A stretch of 64,000 nt of DNA, from the NCBI GenBank assembly GCA_027485405.1, contig JAIXRB010000024.1:1-64000 (forward strand). The letters are read 5' to 3'. The notes below the pieces were generated by a model that did not search any database, was not told where the DNA came from, and was given only the letters and a program-made list of their open reading frames with translations. Below are positions 35,098 to 46,795 of the stretch, one piece after another. A program made the position numbers and the translations under genes. Position 1 is the first letter of the stretch. Each line of letters begins with the position of its first letter. This DNA is from Leptospiraceae bacterium. Lineage in GTDB: Bacteria; Spirochaetota; Leptospiria; Leptospirales; Leptospiraceae.

Positions 35098-35987
35098 ACT
35101 TTCTCCAGATTCTGAAGTTTTTTAAATGAATGCAACTCTGTTTTACCCCAAGTGGTTGAATCGGAAATCGAATAGAGTTCTAAGGATTGGTTCTTTATTT
35201 TAGGAGAGTATTCGTCTTTAAAATCACCTAACTTATCAATGAAATCAATTGAGAATCCGGCTTCTGATCGTGTCTGGGGGATATAATGGTAAGCCTTTGC
35301 TCTTCTAGGTGTGAAAGGGAATGACAATAGTTTAAGATAAGAATCCCATTCTATTTTCTCGGGCGATGACTTAGGAAAAAGAAATTCCCAACCTCGTTTG
35401 ACATGCTTTACTTCATCGAGATAGACTTTTAACATGATGCTAGCTGATTCAAAGTCTCCAAAATGAGCAAAAGCCCTGGCATAGATTTGAGAAAAATCGA
35501 GATTGGCTCCTTCAAAGGAAATTGACATAACAGCCGCAAATTGTTCTGGAGTTTTTAGGTTTGGAATCTGTTTCCAAAAAAGATAATTCAGAGGTTTGTC
35601 ACCAAAATTGATTCCAAAATTGGAAAGCCGTTCTAAATACATAGAAAGGTGGAGTTGCTCTTCTTTTAGAGTTCGAAGCCAATCTAACCGAGTCTCAAAA
35701 GGAGCTTCGGGAAAAGCAAGAATTGCCCAAGCAAAGAGTTCAATCGCCATCAATTCATGGTTGGCAAAATGATGTAATGTAAATCCTCTTTGCAAAGGTT
35801 GGTTGAGATGTTCTAAACGCGGGATCTTGGACTTTGCATCAGAAAAAGAAATGGAAGAATGCCTTCCTGGTTTCTCCAAGCAGATGGGCGAGTATTGGTT
35901 CCAATCTACTTCTTTAGGAGGAGGAAGCAATTTGTCTTGGATAGTTTCAGAAAGGAGCAGATGTTTTGCGTATTCAGAAACTTTCAT
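35094..35987 (-). CDS. DUF455 ferritin-like protein
   Basis: 297 residues; a ferritin-like diiron candidate. Metal-ligand helices are visible: FANHELMAIELFAWAIL (about 74-90), LRTLKEEQLHLSMYLERL (about 104-121), SFEGANLDFSQIYARAF (about 152-168) and LKVYLDEVKHVKRGWEF (about 182-198), giving the Glu, Glu-x-x-His, Glu and Glu-x-x-His-type pattern. Family members are related to tRNA-modifying and ferritin-like monooxygenases, but the function is unknown. It is coupled to a c-type cytochrome and divergent from the alkyltransferase-like gene. Confidence 0.8.
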   Translation of the reverse strand: MKVSEYAKHLLLSETIQDKLLPPPKEVDWNQYSPICLEKPGRHSSISFSDAKSKIPRLEHLNQPLQRGFTLHHFANHELMAIELFAWAILAFPEAPFETRLDWLRTLKEEQLHLSMYLERLSNFGINFGDKPLNYLFWKQIPNLKTPEQFAAVMSISFEGANLDFSQIYARAFAHFGDFESASIMLKVYLDEVKHVKRGWEFLFPKSSPEKIEWDSYLKLLSFPFTPRRAKAYHYIPQTRSEAGFSIDFIDKLGDFKDEYSPKIKNQSLELYSISDSTTWGKTELHSFKKLQNLEKV

Positions 35988-36041
35988 AGGTTTTTCCTAT
36001 TTTTTGAAGGACAAATGCCTTGACTTCTTAAAATTTTCAAT

Positions 36042-36362
36042 ATGACTGAGAAAGATTCTTTTTACCAGAGAGTTTACGAAAAGGTAAAAGAAATTCCTAA
36101 GGGGAAAGTAACAAACTATGGAACAATTGCGGCTCTTTTAGGAAATCCAAGAGCGGCAAGAGCCGTAGGCTATGCGTTAAATTCCTTAAAGAAAACTGAC
36201 CTCTCTGAAATACCCTGGCAACGAGTTGTAAATGCCCAAGGGAAGATTTCATTCAAAGGCGATACTTTTCGAGCCAATCTACAAAAAGAAATTCTAGAAG
36301 CAGAAGGGATACTTTTTGATCATGAAGAATCCATCGATTTTAAAACCCAAGGTTGGCCATGA
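36042..36362 (+). CDS. alkyltransferase-like (ATL) protein of the MGMT family
   Basis: 106 residues: the C-terminal DNA-binding domain of O6-alkylguanine transferases (YEKVKEIPKGKVTNYGTIAALLGNPRAARAVGYAL) with the helix-turn-helix and Arg finger. The reactive-Cys motif PCHR is replaced by PWQR (in IPWQRVVN), so it cannot accept alkyl groups. ATL proteins bind O6-alkylguanine and recruit nucleotide excision repair. The stop overlaps the thiD ATG (ATGA at 36359-36362). It is divergent from DUF455. Confidence 0.87.
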   Translation: MTEKDSFYQRVYEKVKEIPKGKVTNYGTIAALLGNPRAARAVGYALNSLKKTDLSEIPWQRVVNAQGKISFKGDTFRANLQKEILEAEGILFDHEESIDFKTQGWP

Positions 36363-37150
36363 AAAAAGTACCCATTACACTTTCTATTGCAGGATCGGAT
36401 TCGGGAGGAGGAGCTGGAATCCAAGCTGACCTCAAAACCTTTTCGGCATTGGACACATTTGGAACAACAGCGATCACTTGTCTTACGGCTCAGAATCCAG
36501 ATGGGGTATCTGCTATTTTGGAAGTCACGCCAAAGTTTGTAGAAGATCAGATGGAAGCTATCCTTAAATTCTTCCCAGTTTCAGCCTGCAAAACTGGAAT
36601 GCTGTATTCTAACAAGATCATTGATTCTGTTCTGAAAGTTTTAAATAACTATCCAAACTTGCTTTTGGTTGTAGATCCAGTTATGATCGCAACTAGCGGA
36701 GCAAAGCTTCTGCAAGACGATGCAATTGAAAACATAAAAACAAACCTCTTACCGCGAGCGACTATCATCACTCCCAATCTAGATGAAGCGAGTCTGCTTT
36801 TGGGAAAAGAGATCAAGTATGAGGAAGAAATGGAACCCGCCATCCACATGCTTTTTGAGAAATTCAAGGTTCCCATTCTTTTGAAAGGTGGACATTTGTT
36901 GCATGCTAAATCGGCAATTGATCTACTCTTTGATGGAATTTCTGTCTACCGTTATGAGAAACTGTACCAAAGAAATCGAAACACGCATGGAAGTGGTTGC
37001 ACTTTTTCTTCTGCGATTACAGCCTTTTTAGCTCATGGAGAAACACTGCCCTCCGCAGTTGGCAAAGCAAAAGAATACATTCACCTAGCACTTGAATATG
37101 CAATTGAAACTGGAGATACCAATCATATCCACCATCTGTATTCTGAGTAG
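36359..37150 (+). CDS. thiD: hydroxymethylpyrimidine/phosphomethylpyrimidine kinase
   Basis: Two-step kinase making HMP diphosphate for thiamine. Using the ATG at 36359 the product is 263 residues. The typical elements are present: LSIAGSDSGGGAGIQADLKTF (about 7-27), TCLTAQNPDGVSAI (about 40), VVDPVMIATSGAKLL (about 103-117), ITPNLDEASLLLG and the anion-hole NTHGSGCTFSSAITAFLA (about 210-227). Translationally coupled to the ATL gene, which is unusual. It supplies the substrate for thiE at 6.6 kb in the same window. Confidence 0.94.
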   Translation: MKKVPITLSIAGSDSGGGAGIQADLKTFSALDTFGTTAITCLTAQNPDGVSAILEVTPKFVEDQMEAILKFFPVSACKTGMLYSNKIIDSVLKVLNNYPNLLLVVDPVMIATSGAKLLQDDAIENIKTNLLPRATIITPNLDEASLLLGKEIKYEEEMEPAIHMLFEKFKVPILLKGGHLLHAKSAIDLLFDGISVYRYEKLYQRNRNTHGSGCTFSSAITAFLAHGETLPSAVGKAKEYIHLALEYAIETGDTNHIHHLYSE

Positions 37151-39295
37151 TTAGTATTCTATATTCAGTTCTTTGATTTTTTTATCTAAAGTGTTGCGAT
37201 TGATCCCTAAAAACTTTGCTACTCTGGTTTTTGTATATCGATACTTTTTCATTGCATACTGAATTAGGCGCGATTCAATTTCGCTAACTACAGCTTCCAT
37301 GGCTCGTCCGTCCAAAGCTTCCAATTGAATTGGAGAAAGTCTACCTGCCGTTATGTCCATATGCTCCGGAGAAAGATGCTGTGGCGTGTCTTGCGGATAA
37401 TTCGAGGTTTTATCGGAGCTTCGAGTCTGTGAAGAGTTTGGTATGTCTTTGTTAGAATCAAACTTTTCTAAAATCTCACTGAAATCGTCAACGGAAAGCA
37501 TGTCTTCTTGCGCAAGAACAACAGCCCGTTCGATCACGTTCTCTAATTCCCTTACGTTTCCTGGCCAAGAGTATTTCAGTAGCAATTTGCTTGCATCTCG
37601 ATTCAAGCCTCGAATTGCTTTGTTGTTCTCTTTTGCATACTTTTCAAGAAAATGGTTGATTAAAAGAGGAATGTCATCAGCCCGTTCTCGCAATGGTGGC
37701 GTAGTTATCTTAACAACGTTTAATCGATAAAAGAGGTCTGCGCGAAACTTCTTTGCCATAACCAGTTCTTCCAATTCTGCGTTGGTAGCCGCAATGATAC
37801 GAACATCTACCTTTTTCGCTTTCGTTGATCCAATTGCCTCAATCTCCCTTTCTTGTAACACACGCAAGAGCTTTGATTGTAAGTTTAAATCCATTTCTCC
37901 AATTTCATCTAAGAAAATTGTGCCTGTATCTGCTAACTCAAACTTTCCTTTTTTATCAGCAATAGCTCCTGTAAAAGCCCCTTTCTTGTGACCAAACAAT
38001 TCGGACTCTAGCAGATTTTCCGGAATGGCGGCGCAATTTATCTTAACAAATGGATTCTCGGATCGGGTGCTATTGTAATGAATTGCATTTGCGATCATTT
38101 CTTTTCCAGTTCCAGACTCACCTGTGATTAAAACAGAAGCTCTGGAATCAGCAACTAACTGGATCTTTTCGAACATTTTTTCCATTAAGTCGGCTTTTCC
38201 AATCAAAGAACCAAATTTATATTTGTTTTTTAGCTCTCGCTTTAAGAGAATGTTCTCTCTGGAAACCTCCTTTTTGGCTTCTTCAATAAGATTTTGTATT
38301 TTTATAGATTGTGATATGATAGAAGCAACTACCTGTAAAAAATCAGATAGGCCTTTCAAGTCCGTATGTCGGTTTTGGACAATAAACGCGTTTACCACGC
38401 CAATGATGTTTTGCTCGCTTAGGATAGGCGAACAAAGCAAGCTAACATTTTGCGGATCATGTTTAAAGTGAGACATATAACCCACTCGATTGAGAAAAGA
38501 TGGGTGGTTTGCAACCGATTCTATGATAGCAGGCTCCCCTGTTTCAAAAACGCTTCCAGTGATGCCCTCGCCTGGTTGATAACTTCCTTTTTCAATTTCT
38601 TCATTGGTCAAACCCGAAGCTGCAACTATCCTAAGTAAGCCGGATTCCTTGCTAAAAAGAACTATGCTTCCTTTCTCTAATTTTAAAGATTTTTCAATCG
38701 TAACCATTATATGTTCGAAAACTTCGGTTAAATCCAAAGTTGAAGTGACTAACTTTGATATTTCAATGAGGGTTGCTTGGATTTTTGTTTTTTGCTCTAG
38801 ATTGCGAATGTTTTGTAAGTTTTTAAAAATCTGCGCGGCTTGGTTTGCCAGCACAGTCACAATTTCTAACATCTCTTCAGAAAATGCGTTCAATCGATTG
38901 GAATCCAAAGAAATAACTCCAATGATTGCATCCTCAACTATCATGGGAGCAACTAACTCTGACTTTATGTCATCTTTTACAATCACATAGTCAGGATCTA
39001 CCGATACGTCATTGATTAGCTTAGCTTTTCCGGAGGAAGCGGCAAGCCCAGTAATTCCCTGTCCCACGCGCAACCGAGTCTCCTTTAACTTTTGTTGGTT
39101 GAGACCCTTGGAGCTCACTGGCTCTAAAACCCCAGATCTTTCATCAATTAACATCAAGGATCCAGACTCTACACCGCAAATCTGTATGCATCGATCCAAG
39201 ATCAGCTCTAAGAGGCGATCAGGGTCTCGGGTTGAATTCATCGCCGTAGCGACTTCCTGGATGGAAAGGATAGGATTTGTTTTTTTATGGTTCAT
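37151..39295 (-). CDS. sigma-54-dependent transcriptional activator with two GAF domains
   Basis: 714 residues from the ATG at 39295. Two GAF sensory domains (about 25-165 and 185-330) precede a coiled linker, an AAA+ domain (about 365-600) and a Fis-type helix-turn-helix (about 680-712). The AAA+ domain has Walker A GESGTGKE, the sigma-54 contact GAFTGA, Walker [10 protein letters not shown] and the Arg fingers. There is no receiver domain, so the signal is sensed directly, probably by small molecules. It activates sigma-54 promoters. No convincing sigma-54 promoter was found in this window. It is divergent from the SpoIIE/GAF phosphatase. Confidence 0.92.
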   Translation of the reverse strand: MNHKKTNPILSIQEVATAMNSTRDPDRLLELILDRCIQICGVESGSLMLIDERSGVLEPVSSKGLNQQKLKETRLRVGQGITGLAASSGKAKLINDVSVDPDYVIVKDDIKSELVAPMIVEDAIIGVISLDSNRLNAFSEEMLEIVTVLANQAAQIFKNLQNIRNLEQKTKIQATLIEISKLVTSTLDLTEVFEHIMVTIEKSLKLEKGSIVLFSKESGLLRIVAASGLTNEEIEKGSYQPGEGITGSVFETGEPAIIESVANHPSFLNRVGYMSHFKHDPQNVSLLCSPILSEQNIIGVVNAFIVQNRHTDLKGLSDFLQVVASIISQSIKIQNLIEEAKKEVSRENILLKRELKNKYKFGSLIGKADLMEKMFEKIQLVADSRASVLITGESGTGKEMIANAIHYNSTRSENPFVKINCAAIPENLLESELFGHKKGAFTGAIADKKGKFELADTGTIFLDEIGEMDLNLQSKLLRVLQEREIEAIGSTKAKKVDVRIIAATNAELEELVMAKKFRADLFYRLNVVKITTPPLRERADDIPLLINHFLEKYAKENNKAIRGLNRDASKLLLKYSWPGNVRELENVIERAVVLAQEDMLSVDDFSEILEKFDSNKDIPNSSQTRSSDKTSNYPQDTPQHLSPEHMDITAGRLSPIQLEALDGRAMEAVVSEIESRLIQYAMKKYRYTKTRVAKFLGINRNTLDKKIKELNIEY

Positions 39296-39460
39296 CAATC
39301 TGTTTCTCAAAAATACAAAACGCTGAAAAGTACAGCATAAAGATATGCCAAGGAAATGATCGTTTTGCCCAATCTAGCTTCATTTAGTTTTAAAATCAAG
39401 GCGAACTGCAAGAAAAATCCTCAACTGCTTAGATATTGAGCATTTTTCGTACCAACTGGA

Positions 39461-41449
39461 ATGGTTCGGATAAATTACTTGTCAATCCCGCAAAAAACCA
39501 TTAGAACCATGTTTACTCCTATGATTAGCGATTTTGCCGAAGAAACCTTATGCTTGCTCTGCCAGGAAGCGCAAAAGCCAGAAGGTTTTACCAAGCAAGG
39601 ACGCTTTTACTGCAATACTTGCGACAGGGAGTGGATTCTGGAAAAAAGAAAAACTCCCAGAATTGCCCGCGCCGTTCTTTCTTCCGAAGAAAGAACCGAA
39701 TTTCTGTTGGATTGCCTATCACTTTTCAACTCAGCTATGGGATTGCAGGATTTAATGGATCGCTTTTCCAATCTTATAGCAGAAAGGTTAAAAAGAGATA
39801 AAATCGGAATCTTCATTACGAATCTTGAGCTAGGTGAAATTAGGCTTCTCTATTACTCCGCAAAACAAAGATCTTTGGCAAGAGCGATCAAACGAATCAA
39901 AATAGATTACGATTTGAGTTACGGAGTTTTGATCGAAAGCATGGCAAAGCGAGAATCCAAATTCTATTTCCTGAAAGATCAAACTCATCCTTTTTATAAA
40001 TTCTATTCTGAATTGACTGGAACGAAATCGCAATTGGTTCTTCCCATCATTTATGCAAATGTCGCTGTGGGGATGCTAACATTAGATTATGAAGAAGATG
40101 AAATGTCTCCTTACCAAGAAGACCAAGAGATATTGCAATTAGTCTTAGGACAGTTTGCCGTTAGCTTACGTAATTCTCTCTTGTATTCTAAATCCCAGAC
40201 TCAGTCTAAGAACTTTCAGAGTCTTCATACTGCGGCCCTTACACTGAGTAAGTTATATACTCATGATCATGAAGAAATGATAAAAATGATCCTATTGACC
40301 TTGTCAGGGATTGTAGATTCTTCAATAGCTTGTCTGATTGAACGAACAAAAGATAGTGGAGAGGTCAAAATCTATAAACTCTTTCGAAACTTAGAAAACT
40401 ATCAGATAACAACTGAAGTGCAAACGGCGGACGTTCGACACTTAATTCATATTTTAGACGATAGAGAAACAATCACAATAGAACCATCTTCCTATCCGTT
40501 TTTTTTGGAAATCGGTTTAGTTGGAAAAGAGGCACTGATTTTGCCAGTTCACTTAGAGAATGGTACAGATTGTATCTTCACTATGATTAAGCCAGAGTCT
40601 CGGTTTCCTCAGGAAGAAATCGAAGCACTCAATGCTTTTGTATCTTTGGCGAGAATTACGATGGAGAATGCGATTTTATATCAAAATCTATCCAGCAAAG
40701 AGAGACTAGAAAAAGAAATCGAAATTGCTAAAGAAATTCAATCCACATTGTTACCCAGAAGAGCTCCGGACACCAATTCATTTCAATTCGGGGGAATTAT
40801 GGTTCCAGCTCGAGGAATTGGTGGGGATTACTATGATTTCATTCTCTCACCCGACCATTCTGAACTCTTCCTTTGCATTGGGGATGTTAGTGGAAAAGGA
40901 GTTGCGGCAGGACTGGTCATGGCAACAGTCCGAACCATTTTACATTCTTTAGTAAGAGTGAGAAACTCAACTTGGGACATAGTAAACGATATCAATAGCT
41001 ATTTATACCAAAGCTACAAAGACTCGGTAACACCTAGATTTATGAGTCTTATCCTAATGAAATGGAATTCCAAAACGGGGAAGATCATAGTTTCTGGTGC
41101 TGGCCATGGATACTTCTACATCCACCGAAAATCAACTAATAAAATAGAATTGGTTGAAACTGGTGGAGTGATATTAGGAATTACCAATGAATTAGAACCT
41201 TTCCGAAACGAAAACGTATTGGATCTGTTTTCGGGCGATACTCTCTTTATGTTTACCGATGGAGTTACCGAAGCATATAACAACAGGGACGAGCAATTTG
41301 GGGATGAAAGACTTGTGCAATCCATCGAGGCGACAATTGAGAAAGAACCGAAACAAATATTAGAATCAATTTTATCAAACATTCGAAGCTTTATGCGAGA
41401 TAAAGAACAACATGATGATATAACAATGGTTGCCGTTCGTAAGAATTAG
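39461..41449 (+). CDS. SpoIIE/PP2C phosphatase with zinc ribbon and GAF domains
   Basis: 662 residues; an alternative ATG at 39509 gives a slightly shorter protein. The N-terminus has a zinc ribbon (CLLCQEAQ, CNTCDREW, about 31-65), then one clear GAF domain (about 88-245), a second GAF-like region (about 265-410), and a catalytic SpoIIE domain (about 425-660). All motifs are complete: GGDYYDF, GDVSGKGVAAGL, FTDGVTEAY, DDITMVA. This is a cytoplasmic Ser/Thr phosphatase, probably acting on an anti-anti-sigma factor. It is divergent from the sigma-54 activator, which also uses GAF domains. Confidence 0.92.
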   Translation: MVRINYLSIPQKTIRTMFTPMISDFAEETLCLLCQEAQKPEGFTKQGRFYCNTCDREWILEKRKTPRIARAVLSSEERTEFLLDCLSLFNSAMGLQDLMDRFSNLIAERLKRDKIGIFITNLELGEIRLLYYSAKQRSLARAIKRIKIDYDLSYGVLIESMAKRESKFYFLKDQTHPFYKFYSELTGTKSQLVLPIIYANVAVGMLTLDYEEDEMSPYQEDQEILQLVLGQFAVSLRNSLLYSKSQTQSKNFQSLHTAALTLSKLYTHDHEEMIKMILLTLSGIVDSSIACLIERTKDSGEVKIYKLFRNLENYQITTEVQTADVRHLIHILDDRETITIEPSSYPFFLEIGLVGKEALILPVHLENGTDCIFTMIKPESRFPQEEIEALNAFVSLARITMENAILYQNLSSKERLEKEIEIAKEIQSTLLPRRAPDTNSFQFGGIMVPARGIGGDYYDFILSPDHSELFLCIGDVSGKGVAAGLVMATVRTILHSLVRVRNSTWDIVNDINSYLYQSYKDSVTPRFMSLILMKWNSKTGKIIVSGAGHGYFYIHRKSTNKIELVETGGVILGITNELEPFRNENVLDLFSGDTLFMFTDGVTEAYNNRDEQFGDERLVQSIEATIEKEPKQILESILSNIRSFMRDKEQHDDITMVAVRKN

Positions 41450-41465
41450 TTGACGGCAGTTTCGG

Positions 41466-42734
41466 GTGAATGAACTATCTGTTATTTTTGAATCTGTTTC
41501 TAACAAAATCGGAATTCCCAATTTAAATAGTTCCGAGTTTAAACAAACCTCAGTTTTACTTTCTCTTTCCGGGGGAAAAGATTCTACTTTGGCTCTGGCA
41601 TTCTATGCATATTTGAAGACTAAATTTGGAATACAATCTATTCAGGCTTTTTATATGGATCATTGCATTCGAGACACGCGAGAAGAAATTGCCATTTTAC
41701 TTCAACAAACTGAAAAGTTTCAGGTTCCTTTAATTATAAGAAAGTCAAACGTTCCTAAACTTTCAAAAAGACTGGGTAAAAGTTTAGAAGAAACTGGACG
41801 TATTGTTCGGTATCAGAAATTGAATAAAATCCTCAAGCTTTCAGGTACAAAATGTTATGTTGTAACTGGACACCATTCAGAAGACTATGTCGAATCCGTC
41901 TTGCTTCATTTGACTAGAGGTGGTGGTCCAAAGTCTTTTCATACCTTACCTCCTTTTGCCTTAAAACCCTTGCCCCGCTTTCTTCCTTTAGTTTTTTTTT
42001 CGGATTCAGAACTCCAATCAGCAAGAAGTCATTTAAAACAAGAACTACCTATCTCTGTTGATGAGACCAATGATTCGGAACAATTTAAACGAAACCGTAT
42101 CCGTAAAAAGATTTTACCCGAGCTTTGCTTGGAAGGTTTATCTCCCTATACCTTTTATTGGAATTCACAAAAAGAAACCGAGAGAGTCTTTTGGGATTGG
42201 TTAAAAGAAGCAAAGACACTAGCGATTCCTGAACTTACCATCATTTCGCGAAAGACTTGGGATGCTGCCACTCGCTTTCAAAGAAAACAAATATTGGATC
42301 TTCATTTAGAAATCATGCAATTGAAACCGATCAACCGGGGCAACCTTTTGGAGTTTGAAAGGCAAATTGAAACCCTTGCCGAAACTTCGGATCGCGAACT
42401 ATCTGATTGCTTTTTGTATTGTCAGCAAACTGGCGATATTTGGATAGTTTCAAAGACTTCATCGATTTGGAAACCGTTAGAAACATTTGAAAAAGATAAT
42501 TCGGTTTGCTTTCTTTGGTTCAATCAATTGATTAAGTGGAAAATCACTACAGACTCTTCAGACTACTTAGTTAGGTTATCAGAAAAGAATGATTCAATAC
42601 TGGTGAATGGAAAGAAAGTCCAACTTTTTGAACACTATCGAATGAAAAAAATTCCATCTCCACTAAGAAGCCGTTTGCCCGTTTTGATTTATAAAGAACA
42701 GGTTATACAGCATGCTACCTTCAATGAGACGTAA
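41466..42734 (+). CDS. tilS: tRNA(Ile)-lysidine synthase
   Basis: Converts the wobble C of tRNA-Ile (CAU) to lysidine so that AUA is read correctly; an essential function. The PP-loop LSLSGGKDSTLALAFY (about 29-44) is intact, and the family signatures GHHSEDYVESVLLHLTRGGG (about 137-156) and DETNDSEQFKRNRIRKKILPEL (about 197-218) are present. GTG start, 16 bases after the phosphatase gene. The 422-residue length includes the C-terminal substrate-binding domain. Confidence 0.92.
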   Translation: MNELSVIFESVSNKIGIPNLNSSEFKQTSVLLSLSGGKDSTLALAFYAYLKTKFGIQSIQAFYMDHCIRDTREEIAILLQQTEKFQVPLIIRKSNVPKLSKRLGKSLEETGRIVRYQKLNKILKLSGTKCYVVTGHHSEDYVESVLLHLTRGGGPKSFHTLPPFALKPLPRFLPLVFFSDSELQSARSHLKQELPISVDETNDSEQFKRNRIRKKILPELCLEGLSPYTFYWNSQKETERVFWDWLKEAKTLAIPELTIISRKTWDAATRFQRKQILDLHLEIMQLKPINRGNLLEFERQIETLAETSDRELSDCFLYCQQTGDIWIVSKTSSIWKPLETFEKDNSVCFLWFNQLIKWKITTDSSDYLVRLSEKNDSILVNGKKVQLFEHYRMKKIPSPLRSRLPVLIYKEQVIQHATFNET

Positions 42735-42740
42735 CATGAC

Positions 42741-44018
42741 TTGAATCAAGCCCCAGAGGGCTTGACATATGAGACCAAAATATTTTCATTTCTAATAGAA
42801 ATGCCTGAATTCGAAATTAAGACTATTTCATTTGCAAAAGATGCGGTTATCGTAGTTCAAAATGCGAACAATCCAGGCCTATTCTTTATCATTCGTAGTG
42901 GTCGAGTTCGAATCGATTCAGAACATATGGCGGTCGATCATGACCTAGCCTATTATAACCCAGGCGATAGCTTTGGCTTGGTGTCAGCAATGACCGAGCA
43001 TAAGTATTTAGTCTCTCTTTTTGCGGACACTGATGTAGAGCTTTACCAAATCCCTATTCAAGTTTTAGGATCTTACCTTAAGCAGAACAAAGACTTGGCA
43101 ATGAAGATTTTGCATCTCTATTCCAAAGAATTGAGAGCCTTGCAGAGACATCTTTCTAATGCAAACAAACCAGCTGACCGCGACTTTCATCCTGAAAAAC
43201 TTCTCTACAACGCAAAAACCTATCTTTCTTGGAAAAAACCAAATTATGCGGGATATGCGCTCAAAACCTATTTGGATTGGGGTATTTTGCAAGACATTTC
43301 TGGTGAAATGGAAGAGGCAAAAGCTTTAGTAAAAGAAAATAACCTGAAATATGTAAAACCTGAGTGGAAAAACGGCAAAGCAGTCCTCAGGGCCGACGAA
43401 GTTTTGTTTATTGAAAGTGAGAACAGCGATGATATCTACATAATCATTGAAGGAAGTGTTAAACTCTTTTCTATCGTCAGAGGAAATGAGTATGTCATCG
43501 ATATTTTAACAAGTGGAGAGATTTTTGGAGAAATGTCTCTCATAGACAATGCGCCGAGAATGGCTTCCGCAGTTACAGACAGCGATAGCTTGATTTTGAA
43601 AGTTAGTGCAGAAAATCTTTTTGAATCAGTTGGTGATTCGTTGCTTCAGAAAATTTTTGAAAGCATTGCTAGAAGGATTTGGTTTTCACACCAAAGATTA
43701 GTTATTTTAAAAATCAAAATCCCTGTTATCCGTTTATATGCCTATTTGTACAATTCTATTCGAAATCAAGACATTCGATTGCGAAAAAGAAACGACTTTA
43801 ACCCAGACGCAGAACATGTTTTTACGATGACCTTCGAAGAACTTTGTAGTCTCTGTGCCATTTACAAAATCAAACGCGAGAGTGTTCAAGATTTTTTTAG
43901 AGATTCAAATATTGTCATAGGTAAAGGAACCATCACGGTAAAGAACCGAAAACGCCTAGAAGACAGATTAGGAACCTATAGAACCAGAGAAGGGCAAATA
44001 GCAAATATTTTGGATTAG
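42741..44018 (+). CDS. Crp/Fnr-like regulator with two cyclic-nucleotide-binding domains
   Basis: 425 residues, TTG start at 42741 (start uncertain). Domain 1 (about 20-135) is a divergent cNMP fold (LFFIIRSGRVRI, YNPGDSFGLVSAM); domain 2 (about 205-315) is classical, with EVLFIESENSDDIYIIIEGSVKLFS and the phosphate cassette GEIFGEMSLIDNAPRMASAV. The C-terminus (about 355-412) is a winged helix-turn-helix (FTMTFEELCSLCAIYKIKRESVQDFF then VIGKGTITVKNRKRLEDRL), as in Crp. It is probably a DNA-binding regulator answering cAMP made by the cyclases in this window. Confidence 0.82.
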   Translation: MNQAPEGLTYETKIFSFLIEMPEFEIKTISFAKDAVIVVQNANNPGLFFIIRSGRVRIDSEHMAVDHDLAYYNPGDSFGLVSAMTEHKYLVSLFADTDVELYQIPIQVLGSYLKQNKDLAMKILHLYSKELRALQRHLSNANKPADRDFHPEKLLYNAKTYLSWKKPNYAGYALKTYLDWGILQDISGEMEEAKALVKENNLKYVKPEWKNGKAVLRADEVLFIESENSDDIYIIIEGSVKLFSIVRGNEYVIDILTSGEIFGEMSLIDNAPRMASAVTDSDSLILKVSAENLFESVGDSLLQKIFESIARRIWFSHQRLVILKIKIPVIRLYAYLYNSIRNQDIRLRKRNDFNPDAEHVFTMTFEELCSLCAIYKIKRESVQDFFRDSNIVIGKGTITVKNRKRLEDRLGTYRTREGQIANILD

Positions 44019-44049
44019 TATCCTCCCTCGCATAGAACGAAGGAGGATA
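44019..44049. terminator. bidirectional hairpin between cNMP regulator and ssb
   Basis: TATCCTCC (44019-44026) pairs with GGAGGATA (44042-44049), with TCG/CGA as an inner extension. It lies between the convergent stops of the regulator (44018) and ssb (44059). Tails are T-poor, so strength is uncertain. Confidence 0.55.
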
Positions 44050-44058
44050 TTCTCTGGA

Positions 44059-44412
44059 CTAAGCCGCTTTAGCTTCCTTCTTTTTTGTTGAATCAAATCG
44101 GACTGTGGTAGCTACAACTTTCACTTTTGAACGTGGATCACCCTCGGCTGTTTTCCAACGGTTTTGCTTTAGGTTTCCCATAATTGTAACTTTAGAGCCT
44201 TTCTTTAGGTATTCATTGCAATTCTCGCCCAATTTTTCCCAAGCCTCCACATCAAAAAAAGAAACATCGTCTGGATCTTTTTCTTCCCCATATCCTCCGT
44301 TATGGTTCACTGCAACAGTAAAGCCAGCCACTTGTTTTCCTGATTGGGTTTTTTTGATATCTGGATCAGCCGTTAGATTGCCATCCAAGATAATGTAAGA
44401 TAGATTTTTCAT
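44059..44412 (-). CDS. ssb: single-stranded DNA-binding protein
   Basis: 117 residues with the OB-fold landmarks of bacterial SSB: YIILDGNLTADPDIKKTQSGKQVAGFTVAVN (about 5-35), FFDVEAWEKLGENCNEYLKKGSKVTIMGNLKQNRW (about 51-85). It covers replication and repair intermediates. The acidic, flexible C-terminal tail with the DDDIPF-like tip of E. coli SSB is missing; the chain ends KKKEAKAA, so partner recruitment may differ or a second SSB may exist. AAGGTGAG precedes the ATG. Confidence 0.92.
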   Translation of the reverse strand: MKNLSYIILDGNLTADPDIKKTQSGKQVAGFTVAVNHNGGYGEEKDPDDVSFFDVEAWEKLGENCNEYLKKGSKVTIMGNLKQNRWKTAEGDPRSKVKVVATTVRFDSTKKKEAKAA

Positions 44413-44619
44413 AGGTTCTCACCTTTCCTTGTAGTTTATTCAGCGGTTTCCCGCTTACAAAAGAAAGAGGCATAGAACTCTACAAAATGGCTCGAGATTC
44501 AGAAAAATTTTTTGAAATCTTTAAACTTTCTAGAAGAATTTTTCAAATCAAGGTAGATGCCATTCCAGGTTCTTTCTCGCTTGCTTTGAAAACTCGGTCC
44601 AGGCATCCTTAATAAATCT

Positions 44620-46756
<2,137 letters not shown>

Positions 46757-46795
46757 AGAACTGATCAAATTTAAAATTCGCAAGGAGCAAATAAA

